The notes below the pieces were generated by a model. The model was not told the origin of the DNA. It searched no databases and saw nothing but the letters and a program-made list of their open reading frames with translations. A DNA stretch of 64,000 bases from Antilocapra americana (lineage: Eukaryota > Chordata > Mammalia > Artiodactyla > Antilocapridae). Of the stretch, positions 1 to 10,603 are shown one piece after another; the first letter of the stretch is position 1; each line of letters starts with the position of its first letter. The translations under genes were made by a program, and so were the position numbers. Location: the NCBI GenBank assembly GCA_007570785.1, contig ML664173.1, forward strand, positions 12,681,933 to 12,745,932, given 5' to 3'.

Positions 1-59
1 AACCAAGAAAAGCAAAGCCAACAATGTTCTTAGATTAAATGTAAACCCTCACACCCTAA

Positions 60-645
60 ATATGTCTACATTCTATTTCCTCCATCTCTGCCTCAGCTCA
101 GACTCTCGTCTCTTCTCCAACAGGCTGTTACTGGTCTCTAAGCTTCCAGTTTCCACCTCTATAATGTTACCAGGGTGATTTTTCTGAAATATAAATCTTC
201 AAAAACTATAAAAGGAAATTCAAATCTAACTCTCTTCAAACGGATCCTTAGCTTTCAGATAAAACCCTAGCTTCTTTGCAGGGCAGACAAAGGCCTCCCT
301 AACTGAGGTCCCACTTCTGCTGGCCCCAAACCCCGCAGTCCCTGCTCCTTGCCACACACCCACCTTGGGCTATGGCCCCACTGCCATCCAAGAGCCCCAA
401 CTTTCACAAGCCTTATAGAACACTCTTCCCCTCATCATCTCCCCAAGTAACTACAGTTGGCTCTTCAATGCTGGGCTCAAGACATCATCTCCTACCTGCG
501 TTCAGGACTTCTTCCCCAGCCTCCCTGAGAGCCCTGTGCACACCATTTCTACAATTAGCACATTGCATCCTAACCGCCCTCTCCCAGTCTTCAGGAACAA
601 CGTCTCATAAAGTTCTTTCCCTTGTGCCTTAATGAATGCTCACTA
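60..645 (+). mobile_element. L2 LINE, 3' portion (ancient)
   Basis: The stretch reads as the pyrimidine-rich 3' part of an L2 element in sense orientation. A region resembling the L2 'tgatttttctgaaa' block lies near 177-190 and a 'gccttaatgaatgctcac'-like tail near the end. The copy is diverged and has no usable reading frame; the 86-codon frame inside it is incidental. L2 is a pre-eutherian fossil LINE. Boundaries are approximate. Confidence 0.6.
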
Positions 646-1290
646 AATTGTGTCAGGTTAATAAATTAAAATATCCTAGCACACAGGAAACACCCACAGA
701 GCACAAAGTACCATCCTCAATGCGGTTTTACCCATTCATTCTTTAATGACTAGGATTATCGATAATAACCATAGCCCTCCTTTGTGGGGTATTGTAATGG
801 AGATCATAAAGTAAGGCTGGACATAGGCCTGGTCTTCAGGGAGTTTCCAGTCTTGCAGGAGAGACACTATTAAGACATGAAGTGACCTGAAGCCTGTAAC
901 TAGATATGGGTATGACATGGGCAACTCAAATCTAAAGTAGAACCCATTTCCAGCAGATTTCCCTTAAAGCATTTAGACACAGAGTTGCTTTAAAATGAAC
1001 AAGAGGTAGGAAACCAGAAAGAAGAGAAATGGGGAAACTGAAAAGAAAAGGCTACAAAGGTACGCGCATTCATTCCAAACACCCTGGCTTACTGCCTGAT
1101 GGGAGTAGACACTGCAGGTGGGGACAGGCCCAGACCAGGCTGAGGGCCCCCACGGATGCCTGCCTGTCAAGACACCCCGTATCCTCAGGATTAATACTTC
1201 AGGGAGAAAGGGGGGCTGGCACTGGCTGGCAACTTGGCCAGACAGTCGCAGTCCTTCCCCTGCCCCAGGGCTCTGCCATTCAAATCAGTA
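646..1290. other. Mostly unique sequence, no gene seen
   Basis: No recognisable exon or young repeat. The section around 800-870 (a 'tcttcagggagtttccagtcttgcagg'-like run) could be a decayed antisense L2 or MIR tail, but the match is too weak to call. The 108-codon frame at 1029-1355 overlaps a shorter frame and shows no domain. Confidence 0.4.
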
Positions 1291-1299
1291 TTCATCAGC

Positions 1300-1560
1300 G
1301 GGCGGAATGGGCTCATTTCACGTATGTTCTAATTAGACAATGGAGATTATTATAAAACACCTGCAATGTTTGTAATCGTTTAAAATAATGAGAATCAATA
1401 TTAGCTTTCAAAGTCACCATATGGTGAATGCTCATTCCAGGCATGTGGTCCCTGATAGGCTCTCAATGCTTCAAAACTGATCATTAACATTTTTTAATTT
1501 GCAAGAAGTTGCTCTTGGTTAATGAATTGGCTGCCTGTGTGCCCTCCGCACAGTGACTGC
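1300..1560. promoter_or_regulatory. Candidate conserved noncoding segment
   Basis: Unique AT-rich sequence free of recognisable repeats. It carries a homeodomain core TAATTA at 1330-1335, an adjacent SOX-type ACAATGG at 1337-1343, and a perfect 12-bp palindrome CACCATATGGTG at 1415-1426 centred on the E-box CATATG. Several further TTAATT/TTAATG cores lie at 1480-1530. Enhancer function is inferred from motif density only; conservation was not tested. Confidence 0.3.
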
Positions 1561-1744
1561 CTCTAAGTGATCATTTAATTGTAACACGGCCTCAGGGCCC
1601 ACCGGAATACTTGGGGTCTGCTGCAAAGGACGTGCTCCAGCGTCAAGTAAAAGCCAATACCCCACCACCAGCAGGCGCTTCCCAGACGTCTGATCTCCAA
1701 GCCCCTCAAAATGCTGGTTCTCAGATCCCGAGAGAACTTGTAAA

Positions 1745-1886
1745 GAATAGACTGGTGAGTCCCATCCCAGAGTTCCTGATTCGGCAGATCAAAAGGAAGG
1801 GGCCTGAGATTCTGCATTTCCAACACTTTCCCAAGTGATGCAGACGCTGTTGGGCTGGGGACCACACTTTGAGAAGCACTGTCCTA
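1745..1886. mobile_element. MER5-like hAT-Charlie fragment
   Basis: Carries the MER5 signature order: 'cagagttcctgattc', 'ggcctgagattctgcatttc', 'caagtgatgcagacgctg', and a terminal 'cacactttgagaagcactg'. MER5 is a short non-autonomous DNA transposon. The left end is unclear and may reach back to about 1575. Confidence 0.7.
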
Positions 1887-2044
1887 CAGGGGGACACCCA
1901 GCCCCGACTCCAAGGTAACACCTTCCCCATCGGCAAGAAGCACCTGGGAAGGGTGAAGATTGAGAAAAGGCTTCAGTTTTTTCCCTGTTCCCTGAGCAAA
2001 CTTCCAGGTCACACCTAATGAGATGGGCAGTGGGCTTCATGGAA

Positions 2045-2235
2045 CATGTCGCTGAGCCAGATACTGTGCTGGGCACTTCCACACCTTGATGAATCCTCAC
2101 CACAAGCTGGTAAAGGAGGTGCTACCACCACATTTGACAAAAGAGGAAACAAAGACCTCGGGGCTGTCCCGTGGCAGCCCAGCCAATACATGGAGGGTTC
2201 GGATTCAAACAAAGGCTTTGTACCTCCAGACCCGT
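2045..2235 (-). mobile_element. MIR SINE, antisense
   Basis: Reads as the reverse complement of MIR: 'actgtgctgggcacttccac', then 'tgaatcctcaccacaagctgg', 'acaaaagaggaaacaaagacc', and the tRNA-derived 'gttcggattcaaac' end. Diverged and without a preserved target-site duplication. Confidence 0.7.
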
Positions 2236-2517
2236 GTGTCATCATAGCTGTCCCGAAGGGCATGGCCAGAGGGTAAGTGTGGGCCACTTCACTCCTCACC
2301 CAGAACCTGTTTCTCCCCTTCCCTGGACTCCCCTTGCCACTATGGGATGCGAGGCGGAGAGGACCCTTAGCAGGCATGTAGATAGTGCAAAGTACCAGAA
2401 CCACACAAGGATGTACTCTACTCCCATCACACATGGTCATAAATTTCTTCCCTCACCAAGAACCAAGCACACAGCTCCTTCTGGCACTTTGCTTTGGCCT
2501 CAGTTCTCATCTACTAG

Positions 2518-2600
2518 CCTAGTGCGTCTCATCTTTTAATGTGCCTAGGAATCACCTGGGGATCTTGTTAACCTGCAGCCTCTGAGGACACAGATCTTGG
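2518..2600. mobile_element. MER5-like fragment
   Basis: The short segment 'cctaggaatcacctgggg' followed by 'atcttgttaacctgcag' is the typical MER5 end block. The remainder of the element is lost or too diverged to place. Confidence 0.6.
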
Positions 2601-2689
2601 ACGTGCCAAGAAGCAGCACATACCCAGGTGGTACCCCAGGGGATGCTGATGGTGAGTTCTGGTACCAGTATAAAGACAGGGGACCTGGC

Positions 2690-2822
2690 AAGGTGGGAAA
2701 CACGGACTTGGGAGCCAATGCACCTAGGTCCCAATCACTTTCAAGGTGTTTTTCCTAAAGCGATTTACTTGAACTCTCAGAACTTCAGCTTCCTCATTTC
2801 TAAACTGGGAATAAGAGACACC
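2690..2822 (+). mobile_element. MIR SINE, sense
   Basis: Contains the MIR central run, here 'cagcttcctcatttctaaac' followed by 'tgggaataagaga'. It directly precedes a much younger Bov-tA SINE. Confidence 0.6.
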
Positions 2823-2841
2823 CCCAAAGGACTATGGAATT

Positions 2842-3032
2842 TCTAGGTGGCGCTAGTGATAAAGGACCAGCCTACCAATGCAGGAGACATAAGAGACAAG
2901 GGTTCGATCCCTGGGTCAGGAAGATCCCCTGGAGGAGGGTATGGCAACCCACTCCAGTATTCTTGCCTGGCCTGAAGGGCTAGGGTCCATAGGGTTGCAA
3001 AGAATCAGACACGACTGAAGTGACGTGGCACA
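2842..3032 (+). mobile_element. Bov-tA SINE
   Basis: A tRNA-like head ('ctaggtggcgctagtgat', B-box 'ggttcgatccc' near 2901) is followed by a Bov-A unit ('ggcaacccactccagtattc' at 2943, 'agacacgactgaag' at the end). The Bov-A unit derives from the BovB 3' end, so these SINEs are mobilised by BovB. The pol III boxes are still recognisable. Confidence 0.93.
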
Positions 3033-3780
3033 CACCACAGGATTATGAGATAAATAACATGTGAAAAGCTCCTATCATCCTAGCACGCTCTTGCCCTCTC
3101 CACAAAAACCCCCTGCCAACTACTTCACCCTCTTTGATATCTCCCTTCTCTCACTTCCTACCCACCCAAGCTTATGAGCAAGGGAGGTCGGACATTTTTA
3201 CCTGCTTTGCCTGTGAGGCAATCACAGGCTTCTGATAGACCAAGGCCACAGCCAGGCCCCGCCAGGTCTCAAATACAACCCAAGGCTCCTGATTCCAAGC
3301 TGAACGCGGTCTCCCATGCCCTAGGAACTGAAGCCTCAGCCCTTCCAGTCTGGTGGTAGAGCAAACACAAGAACAGAGTCACTGCAGCCAGGATTAGCAT
3401 AGCTCTGCAGGAGTCCTAAAGAAGAAATGAATGGATCATACTCATCTTTTGTTATCTGGAAATAGAAATACCGGCAGTGCTGGTGGGGTGGGATGGGGGA
3501 GAAATGTGCAGATTTCAGCACAGCAACGGCCCAGGAAGTAGACACTATCTTATCTCTAGCCGGAGCTCAATTTTCATCCAGGGAGTGACTTGGTGAAAGA
3601 GTCCCTGGGATAACACACAAGACACCTCTTAGCCTCAGGCAGGGAGTCCCGAGAAATGTACAATATCAAAAGAAGGAAAACAGATAAAACAGAAAAGTCA
3701 TAGGTAGGATTTATGGCAAAGTTTGCTCAGGGCCAGGTGAATTCACTAGGCTCCCCAAGCTCCCTTTTTCTTCTTCCTTT
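3033..3780. other. Unique sequence, no gene seen
   Basis: Mixed pyrimidine-rich and ordinary sequence without recognisable repeats or exons. Small frames at 3174-3359 (+) and 3336-3545 (-) have no recognisable domain. Confidence 0.4.
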
Positions 3781-3789
3781 GAAGTTTGA

Positions 3790-4015
3790 AAATACCTAAG
3801 ACTGTTGTTTTAAATCATCCCCATAAAACATCATCGCCTGCTACAGAAGCTGCGATCAGGGATTCTCCCGGCATCCACATTTGTCAACTGAGCTCGTAAT
3901 TCACAGCAATTCATAAACTTTTTCAAAATGCTGTGAACGTAACTTCAGGGGGTTAATAAAACAGCTTTCTACTCCTCTACTTCTTGCCATTGATAATTTA
4001 TTCAAATTGTAATTG
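3790..4015. promoter_or_regulatory. Candidate conserved noncoding segment
   Basis: Unique AT-rich segment with several homeodomain-type cores (gtaattca at 3896, gttaataaaac at 3952, gataatttattc at 3991, tgtaattgcc at 4008). There is no repeat signature and no open frame. The call rests on composition and motif clustering only. Confidence 0.25.
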
Positions 4016-4299
4016 CCTGTAATGTGCGCCCTCAATCACATTACTGCTCACGCCCCGTACACGCTCCCCCACCATCCATCACCCCAGCTGTCAGCACACA
4101 AACACGGGACTGCTTCTCTTCTTACAGCTGCATGGAAGATCCCCCCCAGTGGCGCCTTCCCACTCAACGGCCGACTTAGTCTCAGGCTGTTCATGTCTCA
4201 ACCACGTGTCTTGTGGCACAAGGTTTTGTGGTTTGGGCAGAGCCATCTGCGCGTGTGCAGACATGCAATGACAGCACAAGGCTCTCCTGGGGAGCAGGG

Positions 4300-4447
4300 G
4301 GTGATGGACGGATCACAGATTTGAAAGTCAGGAGGCTTCCTCTCATCCTAGCGGTACTGTGACTTCTGTGCAAACGGAGGTAAGCCACTTAACCTCTCTG
4401 AGCCTGTTTCCTCACCTGGAAAATGGAGGCTGTGAGACTTGCCCCCT
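4300..4447 (+). mobile_element. MIR SINE, sense
   Basis: Shows the diagnostic MIR block 'taagccacttaacctctctg' followed by 'agcctgtttcctcacctgg' and 'aaaatggagg'. A flanking 5' part is weakly recognisable. Confidence 0.75.
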
Positions 4448-5875
4448 CTATTCCACAGGGCCCAGTGACTGTTTCAGAGACAATGAAATTATTTCTCAGG
4501 CTGACTCTGGCTCACACAAAGTCTGACATTCCCTTCCAGTTTTTCCCCAGTGGAATAAAGCAAGTTATCATCTGAGCTCTTGAGGCAGATCTGGAACCAG
4601 GGGACTGGGCAAGGAGAGAGGTCATGGAAGGTGGGACCCAGCTCCTAGGGGCAGATAAAAAGGATACTAGAGTCAGTCCTAGAGTTAGTCCAATGGTTTG
4701 GTGTTGTGCAGATGGGTGTCTGATTCAGGTGACCCTAAGATGGCAAAAGCAGAGGTCAAGGCTGCAGCTGGGGTCCAACCAGTGGCTCTGAGGTCTTCTG
4801 GGCACCGGGCAACAATGCATCAGACGATGTTTCTTTCCCCCTGCCCGTTTCAGACCTCAGTGCGCATCAGCAGTGTCCAGCCTCCTTACTGAGTGGCCAG
4901 CCCTGGTCTCCCCTCTCCTGAGTATCACCTCTGAAACTCCCTGGATGAACTGAAGGGTGGAGTCCCAGCCTTTAACAGCCTTTCCAGAAGAAAATGCTCC
5001 CACTTTCTCAGAAGGTCCTGTGTGGACTCTGTGGAAGTCCACAGTCTCCCCTTGGCCTTGTAGAGTTATCGAATAAGTAGGACATGCAGGGCCTGCCTCC
5101 AGGGATCAGACCACACAGAAAAGCGGCATCTTTTGGACCCCTGCTTTTTTTTTTTTCCAAGTCCCTGCCGCCCTGTCCTCCACCCGCCTCATCCCCACCC
5201 CGCTTGTTAACCTTCCCTGCAACAAGCAGCAGCTGTAGGTTTGCTCAGCATGAGAAGAGGGAAAGGAAGTCGCAGAGATTGCCAAGAGACCTCCCAGGTC
5301 CCCGGTCACCCCCTGATGGGTTTCTCTTTATAACACGTGGAGGAAACCAACTGGTTTCCTGCATCCTCGGAGGCTGAGAAGTGGCACTAAAACCAGGAGG
5401 AGGAGGAGCAGAGAAGAGACGTCTCTAAACCGCCCAGTTAAGTTCTGGCCTGATGCCTGAGCCCCTGGGAGCCTCTAGTCCCTTAGGAAGAGGCAGGTGG
5501 AGGAAACCGTCCTTTAGCTGCTACCACTTACCACAAATCATTTATTTCATCTTCTTAGCAAGCGCAAAGTGTACCCAATCCACCAACTGCTTTCTCAAAC
5601 TCTTAAGACGTAGCATTCTCGGGTAGGACTTCTTCCCCAAGCAAGATTGCCTTCCCCGTGCGATTTACATTAGTGGGGAGTCTGTTACTAGCTTGATATT
5701 TTATCTCTGACACTGTGAGAAATACCGCTGCCATAAACCTGGGTGCCCTTAGTAAAAGCTGAACTACTTGGCAAATGCTAATAAAGTGAGGGAGGATGAA
5801 AGCAATTGGCTATGAATACCTAAGCAGCAAAGACGACAGAGGCCCCTCAAGGCTGGGCCACAGGCATGCGCGGTC
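4448..5875. other. Unique sequence, no gene seen
   Basis: About 1.4 kb without a recognisable repeat family. Contains a short T-run near 5147-5157 and a purine-rich patch near 5396-5420. Frames of up to 97 codons (5084-5377) have no domain and overlap frames on the other strand. Confidence 0.4.
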
Positions 5876-5896
5876 CACACACGCGCGCACGCACGC
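5876..5896. repeat. Alternating CA/CG tract (21 nt)
   Basis: Perfect pyrimidine-purine alternation mixing CA and CG steps, a composition prone to left-handed DNA. Short, and therefore probably stable. Confidence 0.85.
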
Positions 5897-6072
5897 CCTC
5901 CCATGTCACTTCCCCTTGATGAGGCCAGCATCACCTTTTTTCCTGCTCTGTGAGCCATTCCCTCCCAATCCAGGGCTCTTTGGTCCAAGAGTCGCAGTTG
6001 CTTATTCCTAAAAGCGGATGGATCTAGGCTTTCTAAACCATGCAAGATTCAGAAGGCACAGGAAACAATTGG

Positions 6073-6206
6073 AGAACTTGCTGAGGATTCAAATTTCCAG
6101 TCCCCAGCCCCTCCAGAGAGTCTGAGAACAGGATGGGATCTGGGAAGCTGCATTTCTAACAAGCATCCCATGAAGAGTCAAGGGGACTGGATTCTGGCCA
6201 CCGCTG
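6073..6206. mobile_element. MER5-like fragment
   Basis: The MER5 order is visible: 'gtccccagcccctccagaga', 'gggatctgggaagctgcatt', then 'tctaacaagcatcccatgaa'. Old and diverged, with no intact ends. Confidence 0.55.
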
Positions 6207-6873
6207 TATTCGTATGCGCTGAGCAGTCAGCATAACAAACAGTGCCCTGTCCCTGCATCATCGTTGACTGAAGAACGGATTTCAAGGCCAACTCAGACCC
6301 TATTTCAAAAGATTTGGTCATCCGAGTGCCCCAAAAGGCCTCAGATCAAACCAGCCCCATCAGAACAGAAGCTTCTGCCTTCCTGAAGGCAGGTGCCAGC
6401 GTGGCTTCTGGGTATGTGCGTCATGAGCAGGAGGAAGGGGGCATGCTTGCTCCCTAATATTGATGTACACGTGTTATCAGTCCCCGGACACGCCCATAGG
6501 AATATTAATAAAGGCAGCATCTCTTCCTCTGGCTACCTACTTAAGAAACTTTGCCAAGTGAGAGACTCTGAAACAGCAGTGGCTGGCAGTAAACGTCATC
6601 ATCAGACTCGAATTGCTTGAGAGACTCCAGAACACTCAAAGGCAGGACAGTTGGGTGTGGTCCTCACCCACCCAGCTGCTTCTCCTGAATAATGAAAAGA
6701 ACATAAAACCACAGGCTGGACAAGCGATGAATTATGCAGAGTGCCTTGAAGTTTTTAACACGTGCTTCTTTATCCAGTGATGAGGCTGGTAGGGGAGACG
6801 GGGTGGGGGGTGGCAGACTCCACGGTGATGGATAGTGAGCCTGGTGGAGCCAAAGAGATGGCATAATGCTGTG

Positions 6874-7035
6874 TATTCTCAACCCTGGCTACATAGTGGC
6901 ATCATCTGCAGAATTTAAAAATTATAGGGAATGCTAACCCTAGAGATCCCAACTCTGACCTGGGGTGGGGCAGGGCACAGGCATTTTTTTAGGGCTCCTC
7001 AGATATCTCTAACCGCCGCAGGAGTTAGTCATCTC
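6874..7035. mobile_element. MER5-like fragment
   Basis: Begins with 'ttctcaaccctggctacata' and continues with 'gacctggggtggggcagggc' and 'acaggcatttttttagggct', matching the general layout of a MER5 element. The right end is uncertain. Confidence 0.55.
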
Positions 7036-7187
7036 AGACTAATAGAACTTCCAGGGAGTTTAAAGCTGGATGCTCAGTCTGTGCTGAATTGAACCTTCTG
7101 GCAAAGTTCACAATGTGGCATTGCTGGGGTCCCATCTCAGAGAATAACAGGCGTAGATTCTTTTAAAATCCACCGCCCCTTTTTTTG

Positions 7188-7286
7188 CTTCTGTGTGTGC
7201 TCGGTTGTGACCAACGCTTTGCAATCCCATGGACTGTAGCCTGCCAGGCTCCTGTGTCCATGGGGTTTTCCAGGCAAGAATACTGG
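7188..7286 (-). mobile_element. Bov-A unit, distal part of a chimeric SINE
   Basis: Antisense Bov-A sequence ('tgcaatcccatggactgtag', 'ttccaggcaagaatactgg' ending at 7286). It runs straight into a second, differently diverged Bov-A unit, so the two form one chimeric structure (see the next entry). Confidence 0.85.
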
Positions 7287-7507
7287 CCGCTGCTGCTAAG
7301 TCACTTCAGTCGTGTCCGACTCTGTGCGACCCCATAGACGGCAGCCCACCAGGCTCCCCCGTCCCTGGGATTCTCCAGGCAAGAACACTGGAGCGGGGTG
7401 CCATTTCCTACTTGAGGGGCTCTTCTCGATCCAGGGATCGAACCTGTGTCTCCTGTGACTCCTGCATTAGCAGGCGGGTTCTTTACCACTGTGTCACCTG
7501 GAAAGCC
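7287..7507 (-). mobile_element. Bov-tA head joined to a Bov-A2-type unit
   Basis: The 7287-7405 part matches the first unit of Bov-A2 ('gctgctgctaagtcacttca', 'cagcccaccaggctcccccg'). The 7406-7507 part is an antisense tRNA-like head ('gatccagggatcgaacctg', 'ggttctttaccactgtgtca'). A normal Bov-tA has one Bov-A unit after the head; here there are two of different subtype. Confidence 0.85.
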
Positions 7508-7604
7508 AGAATCTCCCCCAGGTGATCGCACTGTGCAGCAGAAGGGCTGGGAGATGTTTCATGCTGATGGCTTTGCCTCTGGTTTTAACCACTGGCCTAG
7601 TGGG

Positions 7605-7761
7605 AAGCCCTGGATTTTAAATCAAGAGACTGAATTTTAAGCCTTAACTTTGTCAGAAACTTGCTGTGGCAACTTGAGCAAGTCATTAACCCTCTAGGTC
7701 TCAGCTTCATTTTGATCCTATCTCACAAAACTCGTGTAAGAATTAAATAAAATCATCTGAG
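7605..7761 (+). mobile_element. MIR SINE, sense
   Basis: MIR layout: 'cttgagcaagtcattaaccc', 'tctaggtctcagcttcattt', and a tail 'tgtaagaattaaataaaatc'. It abuts the following CHR SINE with no gap. Confidence 0.7.
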
Positions 7762-7930
7762 GGACTTCCCTGATGATCCAGTGGTTAGAACTTCACCTTC
7801 CAACGCAGGGGTGTGGGTCTGGTCCCTGGTCAGGGAGTTAAGATGCCACATGCCTTGAGGCCAAAAAGCCACAACATAAAACAGAAACAATACGATAACA
7901 AATTCAATAAAGACTTCAACCATAGTTCAC
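7762..7930 (+). mobile_element. CHR-type tRNA-derived SINE
   Basis: Starts 'gggacttccctgatgatcca' and continues 'gtggttagaacttcacc', with the B-box region 'gtctggtccctggtcaggg' and an A-rich 3' end. CHR SINEs are shared across cetartiodactyls and are older than Bov-tA. The A-rich stretch after 7930 may be its degraded tail. Confidence 0.8.
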
Positions 7931-8337
7931 ATTTTAAAAAATCTTAAAAACTACATTGAAAAAAAATCATTTGAGAGCACTCAAAAAATAGTGATCTGCT
8001 ACATAAATATTACTGCATTCTTTCTTGGACCAAAAAAAAAAAAAGAAAAATGCTTCTACAGGGTTTATATCTCAGCAGGCAGGGAGAGCCTGTGCTATGG
8101 GGAAACAGGCCCCATGGACAGATAACAGTGACAAGGATGATGCTTTAAAGCTTCAAGTGCATTTTCCCACCCTTGACTCCACCCCAGCTAGAATTCTGAT
8201 ATTATGCTGTTCCGTATTAGAGAAGAAGCTCAGAAAGTCTCAGAAAAAGGCTCAGAAAGTTCATCACTCAAACAGCAGCAGCAAAATTCAACTTAGTTCT
8301 ATTGATTTGCGACCCCAAGTTCTTTCCATTACACCCA

Positions 8338-8482
8338 AGGTTCCCAAACCTTCCTGTGCAGCAGACTGTTAGGGACTCCTACCCCAGAGTTTCTGATTCA
8401 GCAGGTCTGGGATGAAATCTGCATCTCTGACAATTCCCAGGTGATGCTGTTTGTTCACTGACCACACTGGGAGACCTACTGA
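8338..8482. mobile_element. MER5-like fragment
   Basis: Clear MER5 order: 'ccagagtttctgattcagca', 'ggtctgggatgaaatctgca', 'caattcccaggtgatgctg', 'gaccacactgggagacctac'. Confidence 0.75.
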
Positions 8483-8732
8483 ACACCGCCAAACCTTCTT
8501 TGATGGTAGAGAATCGCCCTGGAGAATGAAACAACTATACCTGTGGCAAGAGTGAGGGCAGGGAGGAAATGGAGAAAGAAATGGACAGTCTAACTTCACC
8601 GCCTCTATTTTTTTAAATGTGTAAGGAAACAGTGAAGCTAACTGGCCTATCAAAAGACATGTGTCCCACAATACCAGACAAAGAGGCCTGGAAAGGGCTC
8701 ATAGAAGCTGGCAAAAATACCAGGAAAGACTT

Positions 8733-8880
8733 CTTCATCTGGACTAGACTCTCCCCTAGACTATGAATCTGAATTTCTAGGGGTGTGTCTGGACATGTAT
8801 ATTTTTAACAAAATTATAATGATTTTGATTGTTTTGATTATGATGGCAATAATAATAATAATAGCTAAAAAAAAAAAAAA
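8733..8880 (+). mobile_element. A-tailed insert between 17-bp direct repeats (unclassified retroposon)
   Basis: The sequence aaataccaggaaag(a/g)ctt occurs at 8715-8732 and again at 8880-8897. The intervening ~148 bp ends in a run of about 15 A. This is the hallmark of LINE-mediated retroposition: the direct repeat begins with A's, as expected at an L1-type nick. The insert contains a MER5-like piece (about 8760-8815) and an AAT-rich end, and is not a standard SINE. Confidence 0.5.
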
Positions 8881-8916
8881 AATACCAGGAAAGGCTTTGG
8901 TGCTATGGGCTCATGA

Positions 8917-9116
8917 ACCCCCTGGTGGCTCAGATGGTAAAGAATCCGCCTGCAATGAGGGAGACCTGGATTCAAGCCCTGGGTTGGGAAGATCCGCTGG
9001 AGTAAGGCAAGCAACCCACTCCAGTATTCTTGCCTGGAGAATCTCCATGGCCAGAGGAGCCTGGTGGGCTACAGTCCAAGAGACTGCAGAGAGTCAAACA
9101 CGACTGAGTGACTAAG
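8917..9116 (+). mobile_element. Bov-tA SINE
   Basis: Head 'ccctggtggctcagatggta' with box-A/B-like elements, then 'caacccactccagtattctt' and 'gtcaaacacgactgagtgac'. Sense orientation and only moderately diverged. Confidence 0.93.
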
Positions 9117-9127
9117 CACAGCACATC

Positions 9128-9300
9128 AGCTTTCTGGAAAAATCAAAACAATTCTCTAAACCACAATTTAATTTCCTGTAAAACTGAGAAAATGAGAGAA
9201 CCTATGTCTCGGAGCATTTAGTAAGATAATGAATGTGAAATATACAGTTTACCTGACATTAAGCACCCCATAAATGTTAGCTGTTATTTATAATCATTAC
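9128..9300 (+). mobile_element. MIR SINE, sense (diverged)
   Basis: Recognisable through 'aatttcctgtaaaactgag', 'agtaagataatgaatgtgaa' and the 3' part 'attaagcaccccataaatgt'. The 5' tRNA part is missing. Confidence 0.6.
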
Positions 9301-9641
9301 TGTTATTACTATCACCATTCAAACCATTCTCACCACGAACAAGCACCAACTGAACCTCCTCTAATAATGTAGAGGGCTGCAAGATGTGGGCATCCCCCAA
9401 CCTGTATAGAAATGAGGACTCCATATTTTTCACTTGTAGCAGTGTCTTCAATTTCAAGTTCAAGTAAAATAAAATGAATATTCCTTTGAGACTCTTTCAA
9501 TCATCTTTGAGTTTAGGGGAGATGTACTGTCACCAAATCGTTACTGTGGGAATGGATCATCCGAGAGCTCACTGACTTTCTCCCTCTCTCTTTATCCTGG
9601 CTTGCCAGGAACTATCCTGGGAACAGCCCAGGGAACTGTCC

Positions 9642-9850
9642 TGGACTTCCCAGGTGGCGCTAGTGGTAAAGAACCCGCCTGCCAATGCAGGAGACACAGG
9701 AGATGCAGGTTCGATCCCTGAGTCAGAAAGATCCCCTGGAGGCAGGCATGGCAACCCACTCCAGTATTCTTACCTGGAAAATCTCATGGACAGAGGAGCT
9801 TGGTGGGCTACAATCAAGAGTCACAAAGAATCAGATGCAACTTACCACGT
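9642..9850 (+). mobile_element. Bov-tA SINE
   Basis: tRNA-like head ('gacttcccaggtggcgctag', 'ggttcgatccctgagtcag') plus a Bov-A unit ('gcaacccactccagtattct', 'tggtgggctacaatcaagag'). The tail is degraded after 'tcagatgcaac'. Confidence 0.93.
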
Positions 9851-10387
9851 TCACACAGGCTGGTTTTAGCTCTGAAAATCTCACTCCAGGAAATCTCTGT
9901 CTCTCCCAGGCAAACAGGACAGGTGATCAAGGACTATTCTTTCACACACCTGAATACGCTTTAGTAAGATGAGTGTTTTAATTATCGGCATTGGCAAGCA
10001 CATTTTAAAGGTGGAGAGCAAGGTAAGGACCACCTGTGTTACCCTACTCAAAAGTACACATGAGTTACAGCCTCAGCTTTCCTGTTCCAGGGTCCTCTTC
10101 TATTCTCCTTCAAGAGGGATCCTAAATACATTTATTCTGGGATGTAAAGGCTGTTTATCAGCTTAAAAGGATTCTTGGTTCAGGCAATTTACATTTCAAT
10201 AGAGAACTAAATATTAGCTGAAGACTCAAAGTAATTATGAGCAGAGAGATTTGTACTTGAGGGTGAGGGATTTAGGGCAATCCTCGCTGAACCCCTGAAA
10301 TTATAGACTTCTACTATAGGGGAAGCAAGTCTTCCCTTCCTCACACCAAGAATTCTCATTAGAGAAGGAGGCACATCAAAATGATCA

Positions 10388-10600
10388 TGTCCAGGGATCA
10401 GCAAATCGCAACCTGCTTGGTCAAAAGCCTGTGCACCATCTATTCTTGTAAAGAAAATAGTATTGGAGCACAGCCATGCTCCTTTGTTTATATACTGTGT
10501 GTAGCTGCTTTTCTGACACAACCACCAGAGTTGAGTAGTTCCAACAGAGACCAACAGGTCTGCAAAGCCAAAAACGTTTTCACCCTGGACTTTATAGACC
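10388..10600. mobile_element. hAT-type non-autonomous transposon, subfamily unresolved
   Basis: Starts 'ccagggatcagcaaatcgc' (the 'ggggtcggcaaac' type of terminal repeat) and contains the internal blocks 'tcttgtaaagaaaatagtat', 'gagcacagccatgctccttt' and 'gagttgagtagttccaacag', which I recognise from a common mammalian hAT-Charlie family. I am not certain of its name. The right terminal repeat is degraded. Confidence 0.55.
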
Positions 10601-10603
10601 AAG

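Noticed and set aside
2901..2912. tRNA-like B-box sequences as possible tRNA genes (also at 8.97, 9.71, 20.18 and 33.73 kb)
   Set aside because: All lie in Bov-tA or CHR SINE heads joined to SINE bodies; no cloverleaf with an intact anticodon arm is present.
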